A stretch of 64,000 nt of DNA from CBDCFV01 sp963664625 (GCA_963664625.1 OY761541.1:3100001-3164000), one strand, 5' to 3'; positions 40,300-49,804 are shown, numbered from the stretch's first letter. Numbers and translations: made by a program. Notes: generated from the letters alone by a model not told the origin.

Positions 40300-41478
40300 T
40301 TAACGACATGCTTCCCTGCTTGTATCGGCAAACGGTATGCGCGCGACTGCTATGGTGGCCCTGGTGGTCTTTTTTCTTGTGACCAGCAACGTCTCCGCTC
40401 CGGAAGCCAGTAATGCGGCCGGTTCTGACACTCCCCAGATGCCGAGCAGCCTGTGGGCAGTTTTGGATGGAGTAGGACGGAGGCTGTCTTTGGTGACCGA
40501 ATACTCTTCGAACTGGGTATCGTCAAGGTCATGGTCTTGAAAGACGGAGTTCAGCTCGTCGGCGCTGTAACAATGCACCGGCACGTCCAGCTTTTCAGCC
40601 AGAGCCAAGATGCCCGCTTCGTCACGTTTCAATTCCGCAGTGGCGATGCACTTGACGCTGTCTTTGCAAAGATTGTGGCGGCTCAGCGTCTCATCAAGGA
40701 GTTGTTCCAATTCCTCCTTGGGAACGCCTCGGCGGCAGCCCAGCCCAACAACCAAGCTCTTGGGCCGGTACAAGACTATATGCTTCTCTGGCAACGCTGA
40801 AGGCCAGTCCCCAGCTCCGTCTGGGCTGAGCGAATCTGTAATCATCAGCGCTGCGGTGCACGATGACTCGGCCAAGCCCTTCAACGATTGGAATACCTCA
40901 ATGTTACTTGGTAGTGGTCTGACTTGTTGCCGCCAGGCAGTCTCTCCGGCGGCCTGGTACACCCCAACGGGTTCGCCGTTCACCACCGCCGCGCTTGTCC
41001 GCGTGACGGTTAACGAGTCAGCATCCACTTTCCAACCGAACTCCCTTCCCAGCAGGTCCACCGCCAGGACGCCGGTGACCTCCGACGCTGACGTTACCAC
41101 GGGCGTCGCGCCCAATAGGGCGGCTGTTTGTTGGGCGAGGCGGTCGCCGCCGCCGACGTGACCGGAAAGCAGGCTTACCGCGAACCGGCCCGCGTCGTCC
41201 ACGCAGACAACGGCTGGGTCGCGGTGCTTGTGCCCCACGCAAGGGGCCAGCAGCCTTACGGCGGCGCCCACCGGCATGAAGAGGACCAGTTGCCGGTGGT
41301 CCAGGAAGGCTTGCTGCACCACCGGCTTGGCGGGCAGGTCGAACGGGACAGCGTTATCTCCTGGTTCCAGAAAGCGCCTGTCGATGTATAGAGTTGACTC
41401 CGAGTCAATGAAGGTCGCCAAGGCGCGACCGAGGGCCGCGCCCTGCCGTGAGATAGCGACTATACCGGTCGAGGTCAC
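40300..41478 (-). CDS. cbiG: cobalamin biosynthesis protein CbiG
   Basis: A 392-residue protein. CbiG opens the lactone of cobalt-precorrin-5A in the anaerobic pathway. The N-terminal domain has the nucleotide-like LLSGHVGGGDRLAQQTAALLGA segment and the C-terminal domain the VVGLGCRRGVPKEELEQLL segment. The last 40 residues (GVSEPAALLASGAETLLVTRKKTT) complete the C-terminal domain. Start is GTG at 41478; no obvious ribosome binding site is present. It lies between cobM and cobJ. Confidence 0.9.
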   Translation of the reverse strand: MTSTGIVAISRQGAALGRALATFIDSESTLYIDRRFLEPGDNAVPFDLPAKPVVQQAFLDHRQLVLFMPVGAAVRLLAPCVGHKHRDPAVVCVDDAGRFAVSLLSGHVGGGDRLAQQTAALLGATPVVTSASEVTGVLAVDLLGREFGWKVDADSLTVTRTSAAVVNGEPVGVYQAAGETAWRQQVRPLPSNIEVFQSLKGLAESSCTAALMITDSLSPDGAGDWPSALPEKHIVLYRPKSLVVGLGCRRGVPKEELEQLLDETLSRHNLCKDSVKCIATAELKRDEAGILALAEKLDVPVHCYSADELNSVFQDHDLDDTQFEEYSVTKDSLRPTPSKTAHRLLGIWGVSEPAALLASGAETLLVTRKKTTRATIAVARIPFADTSREACR

Positions 41479-41487
41479 GGGCTGTCG

Positions 41488-42333
41488 TCAGGAACCGGTG
41501 GCAGGGTCTGAATCGGTGGCTGGGGTGCCCATCTGCCCGCGGCGGTAGAGATGGGTGTAGGAACTGGAGTAAAGGTGAGAAGAGCTTGCTCCGTTAGCCC
41601 CGGCAGTGACCGGCTTCAACAGGTCCGGGTCGACGGCTTGACCTACCATAATCAGGGCTTGCAGCGTAATTTTGGCTGCTCGCACTTTCTCTGCAATGTC
41701 CGCCAACGTGCCACGAATCACTTGCTCGTCGGGCCAACCCACGCGATAGACCACCGCCACCGGCGAGTCCTCGGTATAGCCCGCATCCAGCAACTGGCGC
41801 ACCACCGAAACCATGCGAGTAACGCTCAGGAATATGACCAGGGTGCTGCCGTGGGCCGCCAGGTCCCTCAGTTTCTCGCCAGGAGGCATGGCTATCCGGC
41901 CTTCGGCGCGAGTCATGATTATCGTCTGAGACCCACCCGGCACCGTCAATTCCGCCTTCAAACGGGCCGCCGCTGCGAAGGCGGAGCTGACTCCCGGTAT
42001 GATTTCGTAATCGACCTCTTCCTCTTCCAGGACTCGCATCTGTTCGAGGATGGCCCCGTAAATGGCCGGGTCTCCGCTCTGGATGCGGGCCACGGTCTTG
42101 CCGTCTCTCACGGCTTGGAGGGTCAACTCCATAATCTGGTCGAGGTTAAGGGTCTTGCTCCCATGCACCTCGGCTCCCGGTTTGGCGAACTCGACGATGG
42201 ACGGATGCACCAAGGAGTCGGCGTAAATAATCACGTCGGATGATTCGATCACCGACTTGGCCTTCAAAGTCAACAACTCCGGGTCGCCGGGGCCGCCGCC
42301 CACTATGTAGACTTTCCCTTGTTCGTCCGGCAT
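41488..42333 (-). CDS. cobM: precorrin-4 C11-methyltransferase
   Basis: A 281-residue methylase (CobM/CbiF) acting on C-11 of (cobalt-)precorrin-4. It starts VYIVGGGPGDPELLTLKA, the methylase signature, and contains RIQSGDPAIYGAILEQM and VPGVSSAFAAAARLKAELTVP. AAGAGG precedes ATG 42333. The C-terminal ~30 residues (SSHLYSSSYTHLYRRGQ) are an unstructured extension. Confidence 0.93.
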   Translation of the reverse strand: MPDEQGKVYIVGGGPGDPELLTLKAKSVIESSDVIIYADSLVHPSIVEFAKPGAEVHGSKTLNLDQIMELTLQAVRDGKTVARIQSGDPAIYGAILEQMRVLEEEEVDYEIIPGVSSAFAAAARLKAELTVPGGSQTIIMTRAEGRIAMPPGEKLRDLAAHGSTLVIFLSVTRMVSVVRQLLDAGYTEDSPVAVVYRVGWPDEQVIRGTLADIAEKVRAAKITLQALIMVGQAVDPDLLKPVTAGANGASSSHLYSSSYTHLYRRGQMGTPATDSDPATGS

Positions 42334-42338
42334 GGGGT

Positions 42339-43064
42339 TTACCTCTTGATTATCAATAGAGAGAAGTAGTCCAGGTCCTCCGCGGACAGCCTGGACAGGT
42401 CGCTGACCACCTGCTCGCTGGCGGTGGTGGCGCGACGGACGTAAATGCCCTTTCCCGCCAACCCAAGTTGCTCCAGGTTGGCCAATGCTTGAAGGAGGGT
42501 CCGGTTTACCTTCATCAGGACTATCGTGTCGTAACTGGCGATGGCCTCGGACAAATCATCTATCCCGTAGACCGCGGGCAGGATTGCCAACCGTTGCCCG
42601 TGGGTCACCAAGGGGACGCCGGCGCTGGCCGCCGCCGCCATTACGGAAGATACGCCCGGCACAATTTCAACGGCGACGCCTGGATAACCGGAACGGATAG
42701 CGTCCAATACGTAGGCGAAGGTGCTATAGAGCATCGGGTCGCCTTCGGTGATGAAGGCTACGTCCTTGCCCTGTGCAAGGTGGGCGCCGATGGTGTCGCC
42801 CGCGCCGCGCCAGACAGCGGCTGCGGCGTCCTCATCGTCGGTGGGGAAGATGATCCGCAATATTTCCTGTTTTTCCCGGTCCAGGAAGCTACCCACGATG
42901 TCAAGGGCGTAGCTTTCCTGGCTCGTCTCCGAACGGGGGACGCAGATAATCGGCACTTCCTGAAGAATTCTGAGCGCCTTCAGAGTGAGCAACTCCGGGT
43001 CGCCCGGGCCTACGCCGATGCCGTAGAAACGGCCGTAGCCTGTGTTCGCTTCCGCCGCGCTCAT
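42339..43064 (-). CDS. cobI: precorrin-2 C20-methyltransferase
   Basis: A 241-residue methylase (CobI/CbiL) that adds the C-20 methyl group that is later lost with ring contraction. It begins GRFYGIGVGPGDPELLTLKAL, the family signature with the extra FYGIGVGPGD start, and has ITEGDPMLYSTFAYVLDAI and VPGVSSVMAAAASAGVPL. GGAAGG precedes ATG 43064. It overlaps nothing; spacing to cbiT is four bases. Confidence 0.93.
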   Translation of the reverse strand: MSAAEANTGYGRFYGIGVGPGDPELLTLKALRILQEVPIICVPRSETSQESYALDIVGSFLDREKQEILRIIFPTDDEDAAAAVWRGAGDTIGAHLAQGKDVAFITEGDPMLYSTFAYVLDAIRSGYPGVAVEIVPGVSSVMAAAASAGVPLVTHGQRLAILPAVYGIDDLSEAIASYDTIVLMKVNRTLLQALANLEQLGLAGKGIYVRRATTASEQVVSDLSRLSAEDLDYFSLLIIKR

Positions 43065-43068
43065 TCCG

Positions 43069-43683
43069 CTAACCTTCCCGCCGTGCGGTTACCACAAACA
43101 CCGGGTTGAGCGATTCGAAGCGTACCGTACCGTCGGGCATTTCTTTTCCTCGAGCCGAGTTCACCATAACCAAGTCTGCCTTGAACCCCGAACTCTTGAA
43201 TTTGCGGTATGTCTCCTGTGTACGTTCCATGGCCGCCAAGTTCACCACGATGCGCCCTTCCGGGCGGACCCGGTGCATTGCCGCGTCGAGTATCTCATGC
43301 AAGTGTCCGCCGCTTCCGCCCACGAACACTGCGTCGGGATCGTCCAAGTTCCCCAGGCACTCCGGCGCCTCCCCGGCTACGATTTCGACGTTTCCCGGAC
43401 TCCAATTGTCCAGGTTGACGCGCAGCAAGGGAAGGCTTTCGGCGTCGCGCTCGATAGCGTAGACCCGGCCCCGGTGGGCGATGCAACCGGCTTCAACCGA
43501 GATGGACCCGGTGCCTGCGCCGATGTCCCACACCACGTCATTTGGCCGCAGCCCCATTGAATAGAGGCTGACGGCCCGGACTTCCCGCTTGGTTATCTGG
43601 CCCGCCAAGGGGCGGCGCTGCTGAAAAGCGTCGTCGGGAAGTCCAACGCCCCGGACAGGTGCGATCCGCGGCTCCCTAGTCAT
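43069..43683 (-). CDS. cbiT: cobalt-precorrin-6B/7 C15-methyltransferase (decarboxylating)
   Basis: A 204-residue class I methyltransferase that methylates C-15 and decarboxylates the C-12 acetate. The SAM loop is WDIGAGTGSISVEA (residues ~55-68) and the C-terminal domain contains VFVGGSGGHLHEILD. ATG at 43683 overlaps the cbiD stop by eight bases; the longer frame from 43782 reads antisense-free shadow of cbiD. No cbiE is fused or adjacent, so the C-5 methylation partner is elsewhere. Confidence 0.9.
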   Translation of the reverse strand: MTREPRIAPVRGVGLPDDAFQQRRPLAGQITKREVRAVSLYSMGLRPNDVVWDIGAGTGSISVEAGCIAHRGRVYAIERDAESLPLLRVNLDNWSPGNVEIVAGEAPECLGNLDDPDAVFVGGSGGHLHEILDAAMHRVRPEGRIVVNLAAMERTQETYRKFKSSGFKADLVMVNSARGKEMPDGTVRFESLNPVFVVTARREG

Positions 43684-44881
43684 GGAGGCCATTACCCGCA
43701 GAACCGGTGAAATGGATACCGTCGGGCGATGTCGATGCCGAACCCAGCAACGCGCCGTCAAAGTCGAAGCACAGCGTGTCAATCACAAGGTCGTCCGCGT
43801 CATCCTGGAGCAGCTTCCGGCTCTCGTCGCAGACCATCCGGCACATCAAGGTGAAAACGTCGGTCAAGCCGTGGGACAGGGCAACCTCCTGGAAGTGCCG
43901 CGCGCTGGACGCTTGGCGTATCTCGTCTTGCACGGCTGGCGATGCTCCGCATTCGGCAGCCAGCGAGGCAAGGAATCCCGTGTCCACCCGGTTCCCGGCC
44001 ACGTGGGTCACAAAGTAACCCATTGCCATTTTTGAGAGCTTGCCCACCATGCCGGCGTGGGTTGCGCGCCGCACCTTGCGCATGATGCACCGCTTCAGCG
44101 ACGGCCCGCTGAAGATGCCCGCCTCGATGTACGCCATGTCGGGCAGGTCCAGGTACCGCTTGGTGAATGCTTCGCTCTGGGTGCCGGTGGACAAAACCAA
44201 GTGTGACAGCCCGTTAGTCGCCGCCACGTCGATGGCGAGGTGTACGCTGGCCCGCCATGCGGCGGTGGAGTAGGGTTGTACAACGCCGGTGCTGCCCAGG
44301 ATGGAGATGCCGCCCATGACCCCGAGACGGGAGTTGGTGGTCTTCTCAGCGATTACTTCTCCGTCGGTGACGGATATTTCGACCGTAAACCCGGTTTCCT
44401 GGTTGCCGCCGCAACTCTTGACGGCCTGCGCCACCGATTCCAGTATCATGCGCCGGGGCACCCTGGTGATGGCCGGGTCGCCGACGGTGATCCCGGTACC
44501 CGGACGGGTTACCGTGCCAACGCCCGGCCCTCCGGTGAGACGGGTCTCGGCGGTGCCGTTAGAATTCAAAGAAACGGTGGCGCAAATTTCGGCGCCGTGG
44601 GTAACGTCAGGGTCATCTCCGCCGTCCTTGATAACGGAGCAGGTCACCTTGTCCGCGGCTTGGTCGCACCGGTGTACTTCAAAGGTGGCGGGTCGCCCCA
44701 CCGGCAATTGGATGGTCACCTCCGCCGGAGGCTTGCCGGTCAACAACGTCTCCACCGCCGCCTTGGAAGCGGCCGCGGCGCAGGACCCGGTGGTGTAGCC
44801 TGTGCGAAGCCCTCTTCGCCGCACGGTTTGGCGGCTGTAATCGCTTTCCGGACGTTGGTCCGTGCCAGACTTATCGTTCAT
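43676..44881 (-). CDS. cbiD: cobalt-precorrin-5B C1-methyltransferase
   Basis: A 401-residue enzyme of the anaerobic cobalamin pathway that methylates C-1. It starts in the conserved LRTGYTTGSCAAAASKAAV motif and contains GRPATFEVHRCD and GGISILGSTGVVQPYS. ATG at 44881 with AAGAG upstream is preferred; TTG at 44902 adds seven residues. Its presence marks the early cobalt-insertion (anaerobic) route. Confidence 0.94.
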   Translation of the reverse strand: MNDKSGTDQRPESDYSRQTVRRRGLRTGYTTGSCAAAASKAAVETLLTGKPPAEVTIQLPVGRPATFEVHRCDQAADKVTCSVIKDGGDDPDVTHGAEICATVSLNSNGTAETRLTGGPGVGTVTRPGTGITVGDPAITRVPRRMILESVAQAVKSCGGNQETGFTVEISVTDGEVIAEKTTNSRLGVMGGISILGSTGVVQPYSTAAWRASVHLAIDVAATNGLSHLVLSTGTQSEAFTKRYLDLPDMAYIEAGIFSGPSLKRCIMRKVRRATHAGMVGKLSKMAMGYFVTHVAGNRVDTGFLASLAAECGASPAVQDEIRQASSARHFQEVALSHGLTDVFTLMCRMVCDESRKLLQDDADDLVIDTLCFDFDGALLGSASTSPDGIHFTGSAGNGLHD

Positions 44882-44916
44882 TTGGCTCTTATGCCCTGCC
44901 AAGCGGTGGTTCTTGC

Positions 44917-45834
44917 CTAGACCCTGTCCCAGACTTCCTGCACTCTGTGGGCGGCCACCGCTACTACTTCATCCGTTACTCCCAGAGGAGGGGTAACGGT
45001 CAAGGGGATGTGCGGGTATTTTCCCGCCATCCGACCCATCTCGCCAATGATGTTTCTCTTGAGGATCAACCCCGGAAAGAACAGGTACGGTACGACCATT
45101 ACCGACGATACATTGCGTTCTTCCACTAAGCGAGTGGCGGCCGACTCGAATGTGGGGTCTCCGTAGTGGGACTGGGCCACGTCTACAGCATAGCCTAACC
45201 CAAGGTTTTTCTCCACCATGCGGCCCAACTCATGCAACCACAGGCAGTTGTCGTACTGGTTTTTGGTGCCGGCCTTGACCAGGAGCACGCCGGTGGGATG
45301 GTCTCCCGTGGTAGATGTCCCCAGCGACGCCTCTAGGTGACGGATTCTTTCCACGACGATATAGGCCATCCTGGGGTCCGGTCCCAGGGGCTCGGCGCGG
45401 TGAAGCGTCACGTCGGGCAACTCAGACTGTACTTCTTCCAGAAACTCGTCCATCTCGAGCGTTACGTGCTTCCCCTGACCCAGCAGGTAAGGCATTACTA
45501 CGATGTCCCGCAGTCCTTGGCTCGCCAAGTTGTGAATCGACTGGTCGGGGCGCGGTTCGATGAACTCCAGGCAGGACAACTCCACCGTAACCCGCTCGTC
45601 GCCAAGGACGCTCTGGAGACGTTCCGTAGCCTCTTGAAGCCCCGTTGGAGTGTTGGGGCAGTGCAGACACCAGTCCGGCAAGCCTTGACCCGCCGCCTGC
45701 CAATTGCAGGAGCATTCCTCGGGGGTGGAGCCGCGTTGACTGCCGTGGGCCACCACCACCACCCCCCAGCGCCCTCTGGCGTTCTCGTTCCGGTTGATGT
45801 TCTCAGTCATTGGCCCGCCTCGCCCATCCGTCAC
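44917..45834 (-). CDS. cbiX: sirohydrochlorin cobaltochelatase-like protein, two-domain
   Basis: A 305-residue CbiX-type chelatase inserting cobalt into sirohydrochlorin. The first domain has the catalytic-type VVVVAHGSQRG and GQGKHVTLEMDEF histidines. The second domain matches the fold (VMVVPYLFFPGLILKRNIIGE) but lacks the second histidine. An insertion with four to five cysteines (CSCNWQAAGQGLPDWCLHC) lies just after the first histidine and could hold a metal or cluster. GTG 45834 overlaps the cbiC stop (GTGA); ATG 45810 also has a good ribosome binding site. Confidence 0.85.
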   Translation of the reverse strand: MTDGRGGPMTENINRNENARGRWGVVVVAHGSQRGSTPEECSCNWQAAGQGLPDWCLHCPNTPTGLQEATERLQSVLGDERVTVELSCLEFIEPRPDQSIHNLASQGLRDIVVMPYLLGQGKHVTLEMDEFLEEVQSELPDVTLHRAEPLGPDPRMAYIVVERIRHLEASLGTSTTGDHPTGVLLVKAGTKNQYDNCLWLHELGRMVEKNLGLGYAVDVAQSHYGDPTFESAATRLVEERNVSSVMVVPYLFFPGLILKRNIIGEMGRMAGKYPHIPLTVTPPLGVTDEVVAVAAHRVQEVWDRV

Positions 45835-46481
45835 GGGGATGGACTTTCCTTCATCAGCGACAGGAGAGCATTGACCGTCGCCGCCGCCGCGGAGCTACCG
45901 CCCCGGCGTCCCGTCACCGTGATGTATGGGGTGGGTCCTCGGGTCAGTTCGTCCTTAGACTCGGCGCAAGCCACGAATCCCACTGGCATCCCGATGATCA
46001 ACCTTGGTGAAACGGCCCCCTCATTCACCAGGTCCAGCAGCGCCAGCAGGGCCGTGGGAGCGTTCCCGATCGCCACCAACGCGCCGTTCAGGTGAGGCGC
46101 AAGCTCCCTGATGGCCGCGATAGACCGCGTTGTGCCTTCCCTTTGCGCCCTCGAGGCGGTCTCAGGGGTGTCTATCCGGCAGAGGGTGTTGACGCCGCGG
46201 CTCCGCAGCAACGCCTTGGAGATGCCGTGCTCCACCATCCGGACGTCGGTGACGACATTCGCGTGGTCTTTCAGCGCCGCAACGCCGGCCTGCACCGCCC
46301 CCGGGCTCATCCTTACGTCCAAGGATACGAGAGGGTCTCCTTCGGCTCGCACTATCCGGCTGACCACGTAGAGTTCATCGCCGCTTATATCCAGCGACTC
46401 GGGTAACGAATCGCTGACCATCCGCAGGCTTTCGCGGTCAATCTCTTCCGGAGTAAGCGCGTATTTTTCCACGAGTGACAC
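45831..46481 (-). CDS. cbiC: precorrin-8X methylmutase
   Basis: A 216-residue enzyme (CobH/CbiC) that moves a methyl group from C-11 to C-12 of the corrin ring. It starts EKYALTPEEIDRESLRMV, the family N-terminus, and contains the ARMVEHGISKALLRSRG-like segment with the catalytic histidine and the C-terminal GRRGGSSAAAATVNALL. GTG at 46481 follows the hemA stop by five bases; the longer frame adds 89 residues of hemA antisense-free shadow and is rejected. Confidence 0.92.
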   Translation of the reverse strand: MSLVEKYALTPEEIDRESLRMVSDSLPESLDISGDELYVVSRIVRAEGDPLVSLDVRMSPGAVQAGVAALKDHANVVTDVRMVEHGISKALLRSRGVNTLCRIDTPETASRAQREGTTRSIAAIRELAPHLNGALVAIGNAPTALLALLDLVNEGAVSPRLIIGMPVGFVACAESKDELTRGPTPYITVTGRRGGSSAAAATVNALLSLMKESPSP

Positions 46482-46486
46482 GGTGA

Positions 46487-47767
46487 TCAGTCCGGGGCCT
46501 CTATCTGGAACATTTGCTGCGCTGTGCGCAGGTCGCTGGAACTGCGATGCTTTTTGAGATATACGGTGGGGCCGTGCAGCATTTTCTTGACTATAGCGCG
46601 GGTCATGGCTTCGAGGGCCGCGTACTGCTCCTCGGACAACTCCACGTCGAGCTTCTTCAGGGTCTTTGTCATCTCCCCGGAGCGAATCTTCTCCGCGCGG
46701 TCTCGCAATGCAATGACCGTGGGCAAGGCCTGTTGGGTCAATGACCACTCCAGGAAGTCTTCGGTTTCCTGGGCTACCAATTCTTCCGCCAACGCCATTT
46801 CCCGTGTCTTTTCCAGTCTCATGGACTCGGAAATGGCCTCAAGGTCGTCCATGTCGTGCAGGACCACGCTGTTCAACTCTCCGGCCTTGGGGTCTATGTC
46901 CCTGGGCATGGCGATGTCTATTATGAACATCGGCCTGTCGAGGCGGTCGCGCATCGCTTGGGACACGGTGTCCGCATCCAACACGAAGCCCGGGGAGCCT
47001 GTGCAGGCTATCACCAGGTCAGTGTGGCGCAATGCTTGGGCCATGTCTCCAAACGGCACTGCTTTGCCTGAGAGCAGCCGGGCCATTTCTTTAGCCCGCT
47101 CGTAGGTGCGGTTGGTGACGGTAATGTCCTGTACGCCGGACATGCTGAGTACCTTGGCTGCCAGTCCACCGGCGTCTCCGGCGCCCACCACCATTGCCCG
47201 CCGCCCCTTCAGGTCGCCCAGGTTCGACTTGGCCAGTTCCACGCAGGCCCGGCTCACGGAAATTGCGTTACGGCCGATGCCGGTTTCCCGGCGCACCCGC
47301 CGGCCCACCCGGAGGGCCTGCTGGAAAAGCGGAAACAGTGGGCCCCGTATGGTTCCGTTTTGCAAAGCTAGGTCGAAGGCCTCACGCACCTGCCCGATTA
47401 TCTGGTCCTCGCCCAGCATCATTGAGTCCAGGCTCGACGCCACCCTGAACAGGTGGTTTATGCACTCATGGCCCCGGTAGGTGTAAAGGTATCGTTCAAC
47501 GTCTACCAATGAAATGCCGAAGTAGTCTACCAGGAACTCCCTGATGCGTTGGTCGCCCGTCCCCCAAGGGCCCGAGGTCCCATCGGCGGAAGGTAGGTCG
47601 AGGGCGTAAAACTCGGAACGGTTGCAGGTGGAGAGAATCACGCCCGGCATACCGCAACGCGACATCGCCGTCAGCGCATCGGGCAGCCGCCCTGCGCTGA
47701 GTGATAGCTTTTCCCGGACTTCCAGCGGAGCGGTACGGTGGTTCAGACCGACGACGAGGAATTCCAA
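46487..47767 (-). CDS. hemA: glutamyl-tRNA reductase
   Basis: A 426-residue enzyme that reduces glutamyl-tRNA to glutamate-1-semialdehyde, the first committed step of tetrapyrrole synthesis. The N-terminal GLNHRTAPLEVREKL is at 7-21 and the catalytic Cys48 is in LSTCNRSEFYAL. The NADPH loop VVGAGDAGGLAAKVL and the C-terminal dimerisation helix are present. TTG at 47767 with GAGGAG six bases upstream is the start. Its place at the head of the cobalamin cluster couples tetrapyrrole supply to corrin synthesis. A leader hairpin (GGGG/CCCC) precedes it. Confidence 0.95.
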   Translation of the reverse strand: MEFLVVGLNHRTAPLEVREKLSLSAGRLPDALTAMSRCGMPGVILSTCNRSEFYALDLPSADGTSGPWGTGDQRIREFLVDYFGISLVDVERYLYTYRGHECINHLFRVASSLDSMMLGEDQIIGQVREAFDLALQNGTIRGPLFPLFQQALRVGRRVRRETGIGRNAISVSRACVELAKSNLGDLKGRRAMVVGAGDAGGLAAKVLSMSGVQDITVTNRTYERAKEMARLLSGKAVPFGDMAQALRHTDLVIACTGSPGFVLDADTVSQAMRDRLDRPMFIIDIAMPRDIDPKAGELNSVVLHDMDDLEAISESMRLEKTREMALAEELVAQETEDFLEWSLTQQALPTVIALRDRAEKIRSGEMTKTLKKLDVELSEEQYAALEAMTRAIVKKMLHGPTVYLKKHRSSSDLRTAQQMFQIEAPD

Positions 47768-47892
47768 GCGCGACTCCTCATATCGACACTGCGGGGCCGT
47801 CCCGACCCCGGTTCCAATTGTTTGGAGCGTAATGTTGCCACTATACACCATCAATGCAACCTGTTGCTTGGGGTGTGGCTAAAACCGGCTGG

Positions 47893-49272
47893 TCAGATGG
47901 GAGCGCGGGCGGTCCCCGCAGCGACGGCCTCGACCTGGTCCAGTTGGCTCCCAAGGCCGCGGACGTTGCGGTTCAGCAGCGCTGGGCCGATGGCGAAGCC
48001 GGACACGGCCAAGCCGCCAACCACGAGGGCGAAAGGCGCGGTGATAAAGGACGCCAGGGTTCCGGCCTGCATCCCGCTGAGGGGCATGATGCTGTACGTC
48101 ATTCCGTAGAAGCCCATCACCCTGCCGCGCATATTGTCGGGCACCAGCATCTGGAGGGAGCTTTGGATGGAGATCATGTATGTGGACTGGCTCACCCCCA
48201 TTGCGAACATCAACGCCATGACCAAGGAGAATGACCCCACATAACGGGAAGCGAGGGCGAACGCGGCGATGAGAAGGCCGAACATTACCCCGCCGCCGAC
48301 TATCAGGAATCCCTTATAACGCACGTTGGGCCTGGCCCCGAACCAGAAGGTGGTCAACACCGCGCCCAACCCGCCGATGCCCAGCAAGAGTCCTTGCCCG
48401 CGGGCGCCTACATCCAGGATGTCCACCGCGAACACGGGCATCAGCATGATGTATGACGTTCCGAAAAGGCTGTTGAAGAAGCTCATGCTTATCAGAAACG
48501 CGAAGATGGAGTTTTGCTTGATGAACCGCATTCCATCCAGCATGTCTTGGGCGGGGTTGCCCCGGGACCCGCTGGGAATGTTTGGCACTCTCAGGAAGAA
48601 CATCACCACGGCCATGACCGCGAATCCTGCCCCGGCGACGAAGAAGGAGACTGATGTGTTGACCAAGTCAATGATGAACCCGGCGATGGCCGGCCCTATG
48701 ATCCGGGTGCTTTGCCAGATGACCGAGTTCATCGCTACGGCGCTGGTCATCACCTTCCGCTCGATCAGGTGGGGGTACATGGCCTGACGGGCGGGGGTAT
48801 CGAATGCCTCCACCGCTCCGGCCAGGAAGGCGATGGTCAGAATGTGCCACGCTTCCACTTCACCGGTCATGGTGAGGACGCCCAGCAGGAGAATGAGGCT
48901 GCCCGTCAGGCTTTGGGTCGACATGACCAGCAGCCGTTTGTCCAGTTTGTCAGCGAACACGCCGCCGACCAGGTTGAACACCATGCCGGGCACGGCGTTG
49001 GCTACTCCCACATATCCCAGGAACACCGGCGAATCGGTGATCTCGTATATCAGCCACAGTTGGCCGACGCGGAACATCTGGAAGCCGGTAACCGCGGAGA
49101 ACAGCCCAAGCCAATAGGCGCGGAACTTTGGGTATTGCAGAGCGGGAGGGAGAAGTGAGACCAGGATGCCTGCTTTGCTCCTGCCCCGGGTCCGACGGTT
49201 TATTTCGGGGACAATAGCAAGCGCCAAGAGCAAGAGACCGAGGGTCAATACCAGCAGGCCGGTAATTGTCAT
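47893..49272 (-). CDS. MFS transporter (MFS_3, EntS-like)
   Basis: A 459-residue membrane protein with an N-terminal extra helix (residues 3-25) and twelve further helices of the major facilitator superfamily. Motif A-like sequence VGGVFADKLDKRLLV lies between helices 2 and 3. The overall pattern fits the MFS_3 group that exports siderophores or other small compounds; the substrate is not predictable. It follows a spacer after the cobalamin cluster and is transcribed in the same direction. Confidence 0.85.
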   Translation of the reverse strand: MTITGLLVLTLGLLLLALAIVPEINRRTRGRSKAGILVSLLPPALQYPKFRAYWLGLFSAVTGFQMFRVGQLWLIYEITDSPVFLGYVGVANAVPGMVFNLVGGVFADKLDKRLLVMSTQSLTGSLILLLGVLTMTGEVEAWHILTIAFLAGAVEAFDTPARQAMYPHLIERKVMTSAVAMNSVIWQSTRIIGPAIAGFIIDLVNTSVSFFVAGAGFAVMAVVMFFLRVPNIPSGSRGNPAQDMLDGMRFIKQNSIFAFLISMSFFNSLFGTSYIMLMPVFAVDILDVGARGQGLLLGIGGLGAVLTTFWFGARPNVRYKGFLIVGGGVMFGLLIAAFALASRYVGSFSLVMALMFAMGVSQSTYMISIQSSLQMLVPDNMRGRVMGFYGMTYSIMPLSGMQAGTLASFITAPFALVVGGLAVSGFAIGPALLNRNVRGLGSQLDQVEAVAAGTARAPI

Positions 49273-49379
49273 GGCAACGGTCTATTCAGCCGGGATATGG
49301 CGCTATTGACGGCCGTGCTGAAACCAATGTGACGCTGATTGAATCGGCGGCCTCTCTATGCCCGGATAGAGGCGGGCAG

Positions 49380-49634
49380 CTACACAGTGGGGGCAGCCTT
49401 TTCCTTCTGGACCAGCATTCCTTCCAGGATTCGCTGTAAGGCCATGGTATGGCTGCACACTCCCCTGGTGGCAAAGAAGTGGCACTGGCAGTCCCAAGCT
49501 CCCGAGTCAAAGGTAACCTCGTATGTATTGTGGTTGCCTTCGAAATCGGCTTTCAACACGGAGATTGCCACCCGCCCGCGCTCTTCGGCGTAGGTCCTGG
49601 CTTTGTCGATCTTCCCGATCATGCTGGAATCCAT
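49380..49634 (-). CDS. SWIM zinc-finger protein
   Basis: An 84-residue protein consisting of one SWIM zinc site. The ligands are Cys49-x-Cys51 ... Cys60-x-His62 (CQCHFFATRGVCSH), the CxCx(n)CxH pattern. SWIM modules bind DNA or proteins in SWI2/SNF2 and recombination systems; small stand-alone ones have no settled role. No partner lies adjacent. It is likely a self-standing gene between the MFS exporter and alaS. Confidence 0.8.
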   Translation of the reverse strand: MDSSMIGKIDKARTYAEERGRVAISVLKADFEGNHNTYEVTFDSGAWDCQCHFFATRGVCSHTMALQRILEGMLVQKEKAAPTV

Positions 49635-49775
49635 TCATGCCTCCAATTCCCGCTCGTCAACCACCGGGGAGCACCTATTGTAGTTTGATGCCTTTATGAG
49701 GGTCAACCGTTTTCAGGTCAGCCGAGGATGGGTACACAGGCTTATGAGAAGCTCTGGCTCACAGGCCGGGTTCAA

Positions 49776-49804
49776 TTGACGCTCATTTACCAGTGGCCTA
49801 AAAT
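49776..49804 (+). promoter_or_regulatory. sigma-70-type promoter of alaS
   Basis: TTGACG at 49776-49781 and TAAAAT at 49799-49804 are 17 bases apart. The transcript would have a leader of about 70 bases before ATG 49884. I see no T-box motif in it. Confidence 0.65.

Noticed and set aside
47768..47892. Cobalamin riboswitch before hemA and the cob cluster
   Set aside because: The region is too short and has no B12-box-like sequence; only a small GC hairpin is present.
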